Source: Termitomyces sp. T153 (taxonomy: Eukaryota > Basidiomycota > Agaricomycetes > Agaricales > Lyophyllaceae). Taken from it: a DNA stretch of 64,000 nucleotides. The first letter of the stretch is position 1; every line of letters begins with the position of its first letter. Location of the stretch: contig JACKQL020000132.1 in NCBI GenBank assembly GCA_018296165.2, forward strand, positions 1 to 64,000, in the 5' to 3' direction. The position numbers and the translations under genes are program-made. The notes beneath the pieces are model-generated. The model saw nothing but the letters and a program-made list of their open reading frames with translations. It made no database searches and was not told where the DNA came from. Shown piece by piece: positions 11,499 through 22,280 of the stretch.

Positions 11499-11732
11499 CC
11501 CCAAGGGCACAATAGACTAATCTTACTGATTCTTACCTACAGAGTCATCTCATTGGGGCTTAATACAGACACGAGCCCAATTCCGGGCACAAACATACAT
11601 AGTTTCGGACGAACTACTTACGACTGGAGAAATACGTACAGAGTGTAGACAGGCAGTAGACCCCGACATAGGGCATAGCCCCAACGGGTCCAGGTAATAA
11701 AATAGAAAACACTCTTGTGAAAAGTAATCAAG
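11499..11732. other. Spacer between LINE remnant and tRNA gene
   Basis: CG dinucleotides reappear here, marking the return to host-type sequence. I see no gene. Confidence 0.4.
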
Positions 11733-11815
11733 GGGCACATGGTGTAGTTGGTTATCACGCCCGCTTAGCATTTGGCGACTGCGGGCGGTGCCCGGTTCAA
11801 TTCCGGGTGTGTCCA
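11733..11815 (+). tRNA. tRNA-Ala(AGC) with a 9-nt intron
   Basis: The acceptor stem GGGCACA pairs with TGTGTCC and is followed by discriminator A. It contains a G3:U70 pair, the classic alanine identity element. The D arm is GTG/CAC. The anticodon stem CCCGC/GCGGG encloses TTAGCA, then a 9-nt insert (TTTGGCGAC) and T, so the insert sits after position 37 as eukaryotic tRNA introns do. The T arm CCCGG-TTCAATT-CCGGG is perfect and doubles as internal B box. The gene is 83 nt with its intron. CCA is not encoded, as expected in eukaryotes. Confidence 0.95.
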
Positions 11816-11833
11816 ATAGTATCCTGAGTCGAC

Positions 11834-11842
11834 TTTTTTTTT
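11834..11842 (+). terminator. RNA polymerase III terminator of the tRNA gene
   Basis: A run of nine T residues lies 19 nt after the mature 3' end. This is the usual Pol III stop signal. Confidence 0.85.
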
Positions 11843-12608
11843 CTTTACTCCGTTTACACTCAGGCTGTTCACTCATTTTCAATACATACATTTCACCGTC
11901 TGACCTAAGTCAAGGGTCCAGTACGAGTCAAAGACAATTGAATATTTGGCACTATGTAATAGATTCAACTCTTATTAAACCCTCCAACGGCTCATCTCCT
12001 CTTAGCCCCTTCTTCATGTCCTTCGACGCGTCAAGGGGAGACATGCATCGCTGATCATGTCCCTTGACGAGTTCTTCAAGTCTGCGCCAGTGCGCCAGGG
12101 GTTGAGAGAGACGTGGCTCGATCGCAATAGTAACACCTTGGAGAACAGCGCCTTTGATTCAACGACGGAGTGGAAGGGGAAGGGACATGCTTACTTAGTT
12201 CATTGGACGAAATGTTTTTTGTGTCGAATGTGTTGACGACAGCCGCGCGAGAAACATCATTCAGTCACCAGTCTAAGTGGCCATGCTAAATACCAATCTC
12301 CAAGGTTGAGAATCGATTTGTCGCAGCGTTGTAAGAGAGCACGAGACCGACGCAAGAACACCAGTTAAGATGGAATCAGAAGCAGTTGAAAAAAGACCAC
12401 AGATCCTCAGTAGCTTCGATAGCAGCAGGCGACCTGCAATTACTACATGACTGCTGACAAACTGATTTCTCATGTCAAACGAAGAAGATCACACGATAAA
12501 CGACAGGGAGGCGTCATGGATGTGGCATATCATATGTATTGGCGAGGACATGCGAACATAGTGAAACCATACAAACACCAACGCCCTACACCATAACCAA
12601 CCCAGCTC
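11843..12608. other. Intergenic, no supported gene
   Basis: It lies between the tRNA and the 3' end of RPS13. A 59-codon plus-strand frame opens at an ATG at 12058 but shows no domain. The part nearest 12,608 should hold the RPS13 3' UTR. Confidence 0.5.
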
Positions 12609-13243
12609 TTAAGCGACGAGAGTCGAAGCAGTAGCAGAGTCATACTTGAAGGTGGGAGGAATCTGCTGCTTGGTCTTGTAGTAGCGAGCGAGACGATGGA
12701 TCCTAGACTCGATCAGGATAAGACGGAACTTGGAGTCCTTGTCTTTCCTGTTGGTCTCGAGATGCTTGCGGACAGCGACCGCCTTTTTGATGAGGTGCCA
12801 GAGGTCCTCAGGGATGGATGGCGCAAGTCCTATCCCCAAACAAAAAGGTGCACGAGCGAACGCGCAAAAATAGAGAAAAATGGAAGAAAGATGGGAAAGG
12901 AACAGATAAAATGCGAGAATCAGCGAGAAGTTGAGATATGGGTGAATGGTACGGTACCGTGGGACTTGAGGATACGGAGGATCTTGTTACCGGTCACGAA
13001 GCGGACCTGGGGGATACCGTGCGAGTCACGAAGAGTAACGCCGATTTGGGAAGGGGTGAGACCCTTGCGAGCGAGCTTGGTGATGTGGTCAACGACATCC
13101 TCAGGGGTCGTCTTGAGCCACGCGGGGGGAGCACGGCGATAAGGGAGGGCAGAGGACGCTGTGAGTAGTATGAGTATATGTCGAAAATTGTGAAGCACAA
13201 GTTACTTACAAATGCCCTTGCCTGGTGCATGCATACGACCCAT
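12609..13243 (-). CDS. RPS13: 40S ribosomal protein S13 (uS15)
   Basis: This is a component of the small ribosomal subunit, binding 18S rRNA at the subunit interface. There are three exons on the minus strand: 13243-13210 ([11 protein letters not shown]), 13158-12958 and 12829-12609. They are separated by introns of 51 bp (donor gtaagt) and 128 bp. The joined frame is 456 bp, 151 residues, exactly the usual length. Conserved S13 blocks are clear: [63 protein letters not shown], and [12 protein letters not shown] near the C-terminus. The very short first exon with a phase-1 intron is typical of fungal ribosomal protein genes. It is divergent from RPS6 and shares its promoter region. Confidence 0.97.
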
Positions 13244-13508
13244 TGTTGCTAGTGATGAGAGGTGAGAACGACGAAGAAAAGTGTCTTGAGGAGGGCCTTG
13301 TGATCGACTTGCGCGAAAGTGAAGCAAAATGTCTTTGTTGATGGACCGGCATCTTCCGGGAGGCTTATGATCGCAGCTGTACAGTCACCAAAACCCTAAT
13401 CGATGCTCACGTGAGTCTTGTCCGCCAAAAACCCATCGCAAGAGGTTGCCCAGGTTAGTCGCCTTCTGTTGCCCGTCGCTCGTAGGAGACTCACCTTGTT
13501 TGCCCAGC
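13244..13508. promoter_or_regulatory. Shared divergent promoter of RPS13 and RPS6
   Basis: Only 265 bp separate the two start codons, so both ribosomal protein genes must be driven from this interval. Visible motifs are CAGTCACCA (13382-13390), close to the HomolD box of fission-yeast ribosomal promoters, AAACCCTAA (13391-13399), which is telo-box or HomolE-like, and the palindrome CACGTG (13408-13413), a bHLH-type site. They are clustered within about 30 bp near the middle. Their function here is inferred. Confidence 0.65.
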
Positions 13509-14390
13509 ATGAAATTCAATATTGCCAGTGAGTTCTGCTGGTCCAATTTAAAATGAGACCAGGACTTATCTATGTGCGTTTTCTAGACCCCGCAACGGGT
13601 GCCCAAAAACTCATCGACCTTGATGAGGAACGCCGCTAGTGCGTCCCTCCTCTTTGCTTAAAAAATTATAATCTGATTCTGGCCCCAGCCGCGTCTTCTA
13701 CGATAAAAAAATCTCGCAAGAAGTCCCTGGTGACTCCCTCGGCGACGAATGGAAAGGCTACATCTTCCGCATCACCGGCGGTAATGACAAGCAAGGTTTC
13801 CCCATGAAACAGGGTGTTCTCCTCCCGTACCGTGTGCGTCTCCTCCTCGCTGACGGTCACTCCTGCTACCGCACTCGTCGCGCTGGCGAGCGCAAGCGCA
13901 AGTCCGTCCGCGGCTGCATCGTCGGCCCCGATATCGCCGTCTTGTCCCTCGTCATCGTCAAGCAGGGAGAGTCTGAGATTCCTGGGCTCACGGACAATGT
14001 CCTCCCGAAGAGGTTGGGTCCCAAGAGGGCGACGAAGATTAGGAGGTTCTTTAACCTTGGTAAGGAGGATGATGTGAGGAAGTATGTCGTCAGGAGGGAG
14101 GTTAAGAGCCAGAAGAAGGAGGATGCTAAGCCCTATACCAAGGCGTGAGTACCGCCAGTCTTTTGTTTCTATTTTCGTCCTTTGTACTAATTCCTTTCCC
14201 CAGTCCCAAGATCCAGCGTCTGGTCACCCCCCTCCGCCTTCAGCGCCGCCGCCACCTCCACTCCCTCAAGCGCCGCCGCATCGAGCACCAGAAGGAGCAA
14301 AAATCCGAATTCGACGCTCTCCTCGCCAAGCGCGTCGCAGAGAAGAAGGCAAAGGTCGCTGCGATCAAGGCTGCTCACAAAGCCGCCTAA
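13509..14390 (+). CDS. RPS6: 40S ribosomal protein S6 (eS6)
   Basis: This is a small-subunit ribosomal protein and a target of TOR/S6-kinase signalling in eukaryotes. There are four exons: 13509-13527, 13587-13638, 13689-14144 and 14204-14390. The introns are 59, 50 and 59 bp, all GT-AG. The coding length is 714 bp, 237 residues, the normal eS6 size. The start [20 protein letters not shown] and the blocks [36 protein letters not shown] and [19 protein letters not shown] are diagnostic. The C-terminus is basic and ends in AAHKAA, lacking the Ser-rich phosphorylated tail found in animals. Two introns interrupt the first 25 codons, the usual 5' bias. Confidence 0.97.
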
Positions 14391-15239
14391 GGTGTTTGAT
14401 TGTTTACACGTATACGCACCTCCTTATCACCCCATCGTCGCGCCGCAATATATTTTTTTCCTTTGCTATGTCTACCTAGGATATGACCAGATATGCTATG
14501 ACCATGCCTGCTTTCTGTAATTGCATCGAGCTGACAGCATTCGATTTGAATTGGAGCTTGTAGAACAAGCTGCAGTGCGTATCACGTCGGTCGTGCTCGA
14601 TATGCCACCAATTACATGTGCTATGACAGACTTGTCGGTCACAATTACAAGAAATCGAAAAAATACCAAGAAGGGAATGCTCGACAACTGAATGCAGTGG
14701 ACGCTGATTTTTTACTACAGACTATAATTACATTGACGACACCTAGATTTTTGCCGCCAGGATGACATGTTTCATCTTCCAGCTAATTACATCACTTTGG
14801 TGAAGGTGGTCAAAGTAGTTTTATCTATGACTTCCAATCAAACCCGTTCTTCGCAAGGATGTTTCCGAACTCATGCATGTGTCATAGAGAGACAGAGACT
14901 TGGATCCCTGTGAGACTCGCATCTTGGTCGTAGAGTCATGATTTAAGATGGCTTCGAATTTCCTGGGTAATCACATTAAGCCACCGCCTTTGAATGTAAA
15001 GAGGGTGGGCATAGGCTCGGTTTTCGTAAGGTGTCGATGACAGTCCTCCATAGTCGAGAACTCTAGGGTCTTATATATTTGGACCATGCAGCAAAGAAAT
15101 CTCCACAGGCCGATAGATCTTCTTCAACTAGGCTTGAGAAATTCTTTGGAAGGTCAAGGTCCAGGATGACTGCCTGTATCTAGGGAAAATAGGGTCATCT
15201 GTGTGAAGAAGTGGACATGGTTTCTTGGTTAACACATTC
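14391..15239. other. Intergenic, host to repeat transition
   Basis: The first part is the RPS6 3' flank. I see no gene. CG dinucleotides thin out toward the gypsy fragment beginning near 15,240. Confidence 0.45.
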
Positions 15240-16070
15240 TGTCTGCTCATCTGACTGAGAGTGATAGGCCGTGGTAGTATGGAGCTTCACTCCTAGCAGG
15301 CAGTACAGTTGCCAAGTGAACTCTATCACAAACTGGGGGCACTAGTCAGAGATGTATCCATCTGACAGATCATGGAGCTTCCAGACATTCTTGACATACA
15401 GGCTAGCTGCTCCTAAGGCAGAGCATGTGGTGTGGGTAGGGATGAAGTGGGCCCATTTGCCATAGAGGTCCATTACCACTATCACTGCATTGTACCCATG
15501 AGCACTGGGGAGTTCTACAATGAAATCTCCTGATGCAACACTCCAGTGAGCAGTTGGAATAGGGAGAGGGTGGAGCTGCCCCATGAGTGCCTGGTAGCAA
15601 GGCTTGGTGCAGAGGCAGAAATCACAGGTGCTAGTGTAGGTGCCTACATCTTGGGAGATTTGAGGCCACCAGTAATTCTGGGATACCAGCTCCAATGCCT
15701 TCCACATCCCAGGATGTCTGGCTACTCAAGAGTCATGATGTTGCTCCACAATGTGTCAGCAAAGTTCTGGAATGTTAAGCACATAGATGCATCCTCAGAA
15801 GGTCAGAAGTCCATCCTGAAGGCCCCACTCTTGTGCACCCTCCTGTTTCCCTCTTTAGATGTCTCTGAGGATGTTTGTCTCATCCCTTTGAACCACAGTT
15901 CCTTCTAGAGCATGGATAACAAAGAGCTCTGGCTTGAAGAGGATAATGTTGTCATTATCCCCTGCCCCCATGCCATGGTCAGCCTGCCTGGACAATGCAT
16001 ACAGTTTGCCCATGCTCTATCCACATTTGTGATCACTTGTAGCTACCACCAGTTCAGCTGTATCAGGCAT
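15240..16070 (-). pseudogene. Ty3/gypsy integrase fragment
   Basis: The minus strand encodes, with frameshifts, the N-terminal zinc-binding region (QHHDS...WWPQISQDV...STCDFCLCTK) and the start of the integrase core (SGDFIVELPSAHGYNAVIVV, containing the first catalytic Asp). Past the frame end the strand still shows ISD and a QTECVNQE-type block. The same domain arrangement recurs at 52,590-53,130 (minus), so this is a second copy of a similar gypsy family. No reverse transcriptase or LTR is attached. Confidence 0.75.
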
Positions 16071-16467
16071 GGAATATATGTCATATTCCAGGCCTAATTT
16101 GGCATGACTTATGTAGCTGCCCCCTTCCTGCAATAGTACAGCTCTAATATAGGACTTGTCCTCAAAAATGTTGACCAGCTATTGCCTGAGACTATTGCTG
16201 GTTCCTAGCCATTAGGCATGTTGTCAACAGCCATTGGCAATGTTAGTTGCTGACATATCACTGATGTTGTGTTGGGTATTTGTTGGGGGCACCTGGAGAT
16301 CACACCAACAATTGATCCCACCCCTTGCTTGTCATTTGTAATGATGAGTTCATGTCCTCATTCAAAATTCATCAAATAGTTGCAAGAACTCAGAGCAAGA
16401 TAGTTCCCAATGTATACAGAAAGATTATAAAATACTATGGCCAATATAAGCAGAGGAAGGACCTGAA
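16071..16467. other. Unassigned repeat sequence
   Basis: This lies between the gypsy fragment and the KDZ tail. No gene or clear terminal repeat is seen. Confidence 0.4.
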
Positions 16468-17150
16468 TTAGGTATCTGAAGAAACTTGAATAACTTGATG
16501 TACTTCTTCAGCCAGTAGAGCAATGTCATTGTCATCATCATTGTCATCATTGTCATCTTCATCAACAATGTCCTGTTGGACATCAGCCTTGTCAACCTTC
16601 ATGTTGTTTTCTCTTCTTTTTCCAGCCTGAATTTGGACACTGGGAACATGGTATTCTGTGAATCCTGGTAAAGATGCAAGCTTCTGCAGGCACTGCATGT
16701 GGAGGACATTTTGAATTGATGAAGGCATTTCCACTGCAAGGCAACTTGGTGCACAATAGTTGCATTCTGAGTAGCAATAATCATCTTCTGCTTCTGCAGA
16801 TAGGCTTCTTCATTCTGAATGTATGTGACAAGTTGTCAAATTTCCACATTTAACCAGTCTATCTCTTCTCTAGCACACTCAATCTTGAAATATTCATCCA
16901 TTATGATTTGAGCAGCAGGCATTGCCCAAGGGCATTCATGCACATCTTCATGTTTGTCTGCTAACAAGTCAAAGTCAGCCAAAAATGCATATTCCACCAC
17001 AAGATCCCATGCAAGCTCAGGATGTGGTTGGGGGGCTGTTTTTGCTGAAGCCTGCACAGAAGCAATAAAGAGAAGGAAGATGTGATTGGCCAGAGGAGAT
17101 GACCAGGGTAACATGATCCAATATTCCAATGAGAAATTCTGCAGTCAGGA
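16468..17150 (-). pseudogene. KDZ transposase C-terminal fragment
   Basis: KDZ (Kyakuja-Dileera-Zisupton) elements are DNA transposons abundant in Agaricomycetes. The minus strand here encodes the typical end of the transposase: DLVVEYAFLADFDLLADK, PWAMPAAQIIMDEYFKIEC, AREEIDWLNVEI, a VTYI-type block, QVALQW, PGFTEYHV and a final acidic stretch DEDDNDDNDDDND before ALLAEEVHQVIQVS. Several frameshifts and stops separate the blocks (frames at 17129-16836 and 16734-16468). The catalytic domains are missing. It abuts the DIRS-like gene at about 17,150. Confidence 0.8.
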
Positions 17151-17159
17151 GATTGAGTT

Positions 17160-18544
17160 TCAGCCATGCTGGAAGTGTTTCATGTCTATCTGTGAATTTA
17201 TTGAAGGGATATGGGGGTTATCACAAGGGTGAGAATGGTCAACTGTAATAAGCACTTTGCCTGGAGTGCGATCAATGACATTTAGAGGAGCTGTCTGGTA
17301 ATGACTTAGGATGGAGGGGTATCCCTTAGAGATGTGGCCCAAGCTGTGTTCCTGAGAAAATTTGGCTATAACAAAATTGTGATGTTCTACTGTGTAATAA
17401 TAATTGGGAGGTGAGTATGTACAGCTAAGGGAGCAATGTTTGAGACCTAGAGAAAAACCATAATGCAAACTGTGAATAATAGAGGAGAAGTGGTTGGCAC
17501 CACCAGTGGCCTCTAGTGCCACTTTCCAACATTCAACTTTGAGTGGAGTTGAAATGGAGAAGGATTGTTCATGCAGAGCAGTCCTGTACAGTGTGTGAGG
17601 CCTTTCCACAGAGTAAACATGCATGACAGTGGACAATCTATGTTCCTGCAGGTGTGAAGTCCATTATAGCCATAGCAAAAAGAGATTCCCTCTTTGTTAA
17701 CCCATTTGAGGAGCTGTCCTTCACAAGTGCAGGTGCCAAAATGGTGGTTGTCATTGCTGCAGACCATGCAGTGGACATGATGCAAACCTCCATCACAAAC
17801 CTTGGACTCTGATGTGTATGGCTGCAAACAGAAGTTCTTGTAAGAGGTTGATCTGCATGAGGGACTCACATTGGAGCTAGATGCAGAGCATGACAAGGTC
17901 ATTTTTGAGGAGGACTGAAAGGACTGCATGCCTGAGGAGGATGACACTGAGGCATGCAAGTAACCAAAGAGGCAAGTGGCTGACTGACCCATACATTCTC
18001 TGATCAGATCTGACTGGAATAGGCAAAACTTCTTGTTAAAGACAGCATCATGCCAGTCCTGTACATGCAGGTTCCTTTGCCTCTGAAGATATGTATGATG
18101 GATGTACATGTTATACACTAGGTAGGCATGGAAATTTTATGCAAAATTGTGATGCTGTTGTATGTGGTAGTAGTGAGTGTGGAAGGCATTGGCAATGCTC
18201 TTTGTAACTGGTCCCCCAACAGCACCATTAGGACTGGCTCTGAGGCTGTGACAGATTACAGAGATGAGAGTGGTGGAGGCCTGAAGGAGTTCCAGCAGTA
18301 TAAGATCCTTTTCCTTGCTCAGGTCAAACTTTGCCCCTGATAACTGCAGTTCCCCACTGGCTGTAAGAGAAAATGAGGAGTCTTCATGATAATTTAGAGT
18401 GGTCATTGCCTGATGGCAGGTCTCATTTGTCAGCAGATCCAGGGGTACATAAACTGACCAACCAGTGGTGAAGATGCATTGAATCCTGATTGGAATTGCT
18501 AGTGCATTCAGATCAAGGCATGTGGAGGTTTCCAGGAGGGGCAT
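17160..18544 (-). pseudogene. DIRS-like retroelement, gag/zinc-finger to start of reverse transcriptase
   Basis: Two overlapping minus-strand frames (18544-18137, and 18118-17513 with 17636-17160) give the N-terminal half of an Agaricomycete tyrosine-recombinase retroelement protein. It starts with a region of the type GWSVYVPLDLLTN, followed by a Cys/His-rich module (HCMVCSNDNHHFGTC, then CYGYNGLHTCRNIDCPLSC). Next comes the block leading into reverse transcriptase: LHYGFSLGL, TYSPPNYYY, FSQEHSLGHISKGYP and DNPHIPSINSQIDMKHF. The coding sequence breaks off there, before the polymerase active site, and is replaced by a KDZ tail. The RNase H/recombinase half of a comparable element is at 40,200-41,824 on the plus strand. 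Confidence 0.7.
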
Positions 18545-19948
18545 TCAGGAAGGAGCAAGAGGTGCTTGGGTTGATTGCCTTGGAGGAGCATGTATGGAAG
18601 CTGAGCTTGTGGAGGCACCATGGGTAGAGGGAGGAGGAGACTGGCAGGAGGGGGAGCCACTATTGGGACTGGCCAAGCAGACCCACATTGGCAAAAAGTG
18701 AATTAGTGGGAACATCTCACAAAAGACTCAGAAAGGGAAGAAGCTGGCCTGTTTGTAGTGAAGCCTTGTGTAGGGCCCAGGCAGTGGATAGCAGTGGAGA
18801 GGAGAAGTAACACTCATGTAGCTCAGGAATGCTCAGAGGGAGTGGATGTAGACCTGTTTACAGGTCGGCAGGCTGAATGAGGCCTGCAGCTGCAAGTGTG
18901 CAAGCCTGTGGAATGTGCTGTGTGATACCAGCACTGAAGGTCTGAAGGAGACTCTGCAGAGCTGCACATGAGATTGTAATGGATTATAAAGGAGGAGGAG
19001 GAAGCTGGGGGGGGAGAGGTTTGAAGAAAGAGAAGACAGCCCCTTCAGTCATGCCAAGTATAGTAAGGTATCAATGTTTCAGGCAGTAAATCCATGCTCA
19101 GAAAAATGGTGTGGGCACTTATCAGCCCAGCATCAAGCTGCTGAAGCTGGGGCAATTGGGGAAGGCATGGAATTGTGAGTGGATGGGCAAGGGAGAGGGG
19201 TGAGGGGTATGTGTCAAATAAGGCTGAATGGGAGGGTCATTGCAGTGGGGGCAGGGTAGAAACAAACAGACAGAGCTGAGGCTGCAGATGGAGTGGATCT
19301 GGACCAGGTTTGGACTTGCAATCTGGTCCATTCACAATAGGGACCCTTGGAGTGGGCTGGACCTGTGACATGTCCATGTCTGAAGAATTGCCCACTCTTG
19401 GCACCAACTTTTGCTATCACATAGAACCTTGAAGGCCCATTATTTATACAGACAGTAATAGTAATAGGCCTCAAAGGCCTTTGGAAATTGGCAGTGCTAC
19501 TCCTAATCCTAGTTATGGAAGGGGATCAGTATAGATCTCATAGTAGTCTGCCTGTGAATGCAGTGCCACTTTGCTTTTGGAACTTGGGATTGAGAGCAGT
19601 TTGCATTTGAACTTAGTGGTCAAACTGCCTCTGTAGTTCCTGGGTTCTTTGTATCAAATTTCTAATATTGCCAACATGTATGACTTCCAAAACAGAGTTC
19701 AAGTTCCAATTTCATAAATTATAATTTGCAGTTCCTGATACTTCTAATTTCCAGACAAATTTCAAGAAGATCAACATTACATTTGCAGAAAGTAATGTAG
19801 GTATGTCAAAAGTAAAAGTAGTAGAGGTTACAACTGTAGGGCATGGACAGGCAGGTTGGGGTGGTAGTAGGCAAGAGTACTTAATAGATAGTGTAGCAAG
19901 CATAAATATATACAACATTTGCATCAACTACACAAAAGCAAGAATCAA
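18545..19948 (-). other. Degenerate repeat sequence upstream of the DIRS-like gene
   Basis: Only short frames are open (for example 19122-19474, minus). They may represent the leader or gag of the DIRS-like element, but I recognise no domain. Confidence 0.4.
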
Positions 19949-20869
19949 CTACTTTGGGAGAGCCAAACATCCAGGTGCCTCCATGGCCATTCCACCAGGT
20001 ATGTCCATGTGAGCCAGACCAGAATTGGCAGGAGCTTCTGTACCATATGCACCAGGTTCTGCCAGTGTAGCTCCTAATGGTCCAGCAGCAATTGTGCCAG
20101 GTACACCCATGGGAAGGCCAGGAGGGGCAGGGTGGACTGGACTATAAGGGGCTTGGTGACCATACAGAAGTACTCCATGATAGGGCACATTGTAGCCCAT
20201 GAATGCAGGCAGACCACCATATGGGCAAAAATGGGCTGAGTTGGAGGTGAACATGAAGGGTGCAGGTACTCTGCCATTGGGAGCACCTACTGGTGGTTGG
20301 TGAGGAACCTGAGGAAGCTGGTGAGGCCAGTGAGAACTGTCAAAAGCACCTGTATCAGGTATGCAGACAAAGTTCACATCAACAAAATATCCAGGGTCAA
20401 AACCATAGGCTCCTGGCAGAGGCTGATAGAAGCCCCATCCACTAGGTAGGAGGCTTGTAGTAGTAGGATTAATTGTCTCTGGTGCTGGACTTGGCCACAT
20501 TGAGACTGGAATTGGTGGTGGTGCATGCAAAGGAGATGCATCCTCCTGACTTGCATCTCCACCTGCCTGGGGCTCAGTTGTGGGTACTGCTTGTGTGACA
20601 GGTGAGGCAGGAGTAACTATTGCAAAAGGTAGGGGTGGGGTGTTGTTGGAAGTTGGCTTGACAATGGGAGTCAGCTCTGGCTCAATAATGGAAGTCAGCT
20701 TGATGATAGAAGTTGGCTCAATGGCAGAAGTTGGCTCAATGATGGAAGTTGGCTTGATAGTGGGAGTTGGCTTGATGATGGGAGTTGGCTCAACCTTGGG
20801 ATCCACCTGGGGCTCAGTCATGAATGCTGCTGAGTCCAAGTTGCTGACTTCACCCTCAATGTCAAGCAA
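19949..20869 (-). CDS. Proline-rich repeat protein of unknown function
   Basis: Not recognised. The frame of 306 codons is intact on the minus strand. Residues about 20-75 are a degenerate repeat of the unit PTSIIEPTS/PTPIIKPT, perhaps eight copies, giving alternating acidic and basic prolines. The remainder is rich in Pro, Gly, Ala and aromatic residues without Cys clusters, such as the LLPSGWGFYQPLPGAYGFDP segment. Such composition suits a disordered or structural protein. A second frame just upstream (21036-20818) may be its N-terminal part after a frameshift. The position inside repeats and the low CG content suggest an element-encoded gag-like protein, but this is inference. Confidence 0.35.
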   Translation of the reverse strand: MLDIEGEVSNLDSAAFMTEPQVDPKVEPTPIIKPTPTIKPTSIIEPTSAIEPTSIIKLTSIIEPELTPIVKPTSNNTPPLPFAIVTPASPVTQAVPTTEPQAGGDASQEDASPLHAPPPIPVSMWPSPAPETINPTTTSLLPSGWGFYQPLPGAYGFDPGYFVDVNFVCIPDTGAFDSSHWPHQLPQVPHQPPVGAPNGRVPAPFMFTSNSAHFCPYGGLPAFMGYNVPYHGVLLYGHQAPYSPVHPAPPGLPMGVPGTIAAGPLGATLAEPGAYGTEAPANSGLAHMDIPGGMAMEAPGCLALPK

Positions 20870-21032
20870 ATCTTTTTGGTGAGAGGTGTACTATCAATAG
20901 GATCCACATCTCCAGACCACTTCAGAGTTGAAGGTGTGAGATCTTGGAAATGAGACTGGCCTGCAATAGGTGGGGTTGCAAATAGCTCATCAAGAGGGGC
21001 ATTTACAGTTGCTTGTTGGCCATTAGGGAACT

Positions 21033-21392
21033 TCATTGATGAGGGAGGACCTTCCTTTGACTTGGGCTTAGACAGCTGCTAGCTGCAGCATCCTGAGGAA
21101 AATGAGCAGCATTGGCTTTTTCTCTCTCTATCAAGGCAGCAGTTGTGGCAGTGGGTATTGTAGGAGCTTGAAAAGAGAGAAGTTGCCTTTGAGCCCTGGT
21201 GGTAAAGGAAAAAATCATCATCATTGTTAGTAACAACATACAGGCAAGATGACTTCTTGCTTTGAATAGCAAGTCATGGTTTTTCTGCTGAGGGAGGAGG
21301 AGCTTTTTTTGAATCCTAGTGGTGAAGAGGGAAATCATCTTCATTATTGGAAACAACATATGGGTGAGTTGACTTCTTGCTTCAAGTAACAC
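21033..21392 (-). repeat. Tandem duplication with 123-bp period
   Basis: Two related units start near 21190 and 21313 on the plus strand. They share blocks such as ggtggtaaaggaaaaaatca / ggtgaagagggaaatcatct, then aacaacata, then gacttcttgctt. On the minus strand both encode an LLxARSxLxxML...SLFTTR-type segment. Confidence 0.65.
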
Positions 21393-21639
21393 AAGCTAGT
21401 AGAAGTGATGCCAATGACACTGGAATGGGGTTTGAAGCATTTCCTGGCTTGGCCTACCTTCTAACAGTGGTTGCAGCAGAGCATTGCTGGGGCAACCCAA
21501 ACTTATAGGCAATAAACATGACAAGCACTTGATTACTCTAAACAGCTGATGGATACATCAAAGTCTGGAGCAAGCAATGAATGATGAACAAGCTCACTAT
21601 TGGCATCTTGAGCAGGTTTAAGTTGGGGTGTCTCATCTA

Positions 21640-22280
21640 TCTCTCCTTAAAGGGCAGCCAGTAGAATACATGTGGGTCTAGTATCAAGGCACTTGATGCC
21701 CTCACACCTGTTCAAAGAAGCTTGATCAGGAAAGTCAACTCCCCATGGCCAAAACTCAAGCTGTAGACCTTCATTGGCAGTGATCTGAGGAAGTGTCAGG
21801 TTCTGCTGACCATGGGGGCTCAGCTGCACTGGGCAAATCCTTACTAGGCAGACATGATTCCCTGCACTGATAACTGGGCACTCTGAGAAGTTCTAAATGT
21901 GGGGGGCTTATGAGGATGAGTGATGGGAAGTGATCTGAGCAAGTCCGGAGTGGTCCAGAAGAGTGTAGGACAAATGGCAGGGAAAGGGACAGGCTTGGTG
22001 GGGTGTCAGGTATGAGTCCATAAGCAAGTACTGTGGGTGCAGAGGAAGTGGAGGCTATGCAAGTGATGGGAGCAGAGCCAGAGCTTGGTGGGGGATCAAT
22101 GGAGGTTGATGGGGGATTGATGGAAGTTGATGGAGTTCAGGACTGAGTGAGTAGCAAGGTCTGGAGTTGGTTTAAGAAATGCTTGAGGTTTGTAATCATA
22201 AGCACAGAATTCATGAAAGCATTAAGGATTGAAAAGGACTTGAGCATGATGAAGAAAACAGATCAAATGAGATGAGATGG
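21640..22280 (-). pseudogene. Chromovirus-type gag N-terminus
   Basis: The minus strand here is closely related, base by base, to plus-strand 49,501-49,925, downstream of the chromovirus LTR. Shared blocks include tgcatagcctccac, ccaccaagcctgtcc and ctcagagtgcccagttatca or its variants. The frame is broken several times. No zinc knuckle is seen. Confidence 0.6.

Noticed and set aside
11550..11891. 113-codon minus-strand ORF containing DTPGIEPGTARSRQ
   Set aside because: It is the antisense shadow of the tRNA-Ala gene; this peptide type is a well-known artefact of tRNA T-arm sequence.
12058..12234. 59-codon ORF starting MSLDEFFKSAPVRQ between the tRNA and RPS13
   Set aside because: Short, with no recognised family and no intron or conservation evidence; kept only as a note.
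12830..12957. Possible intronic snoRNA in the 128-bp RPS13 intron, as ribosomal protein introns often host them
   Set aside because: No C box plus D box pair with terminal stem, and no H/ACA hairpin pattern, could be seen.
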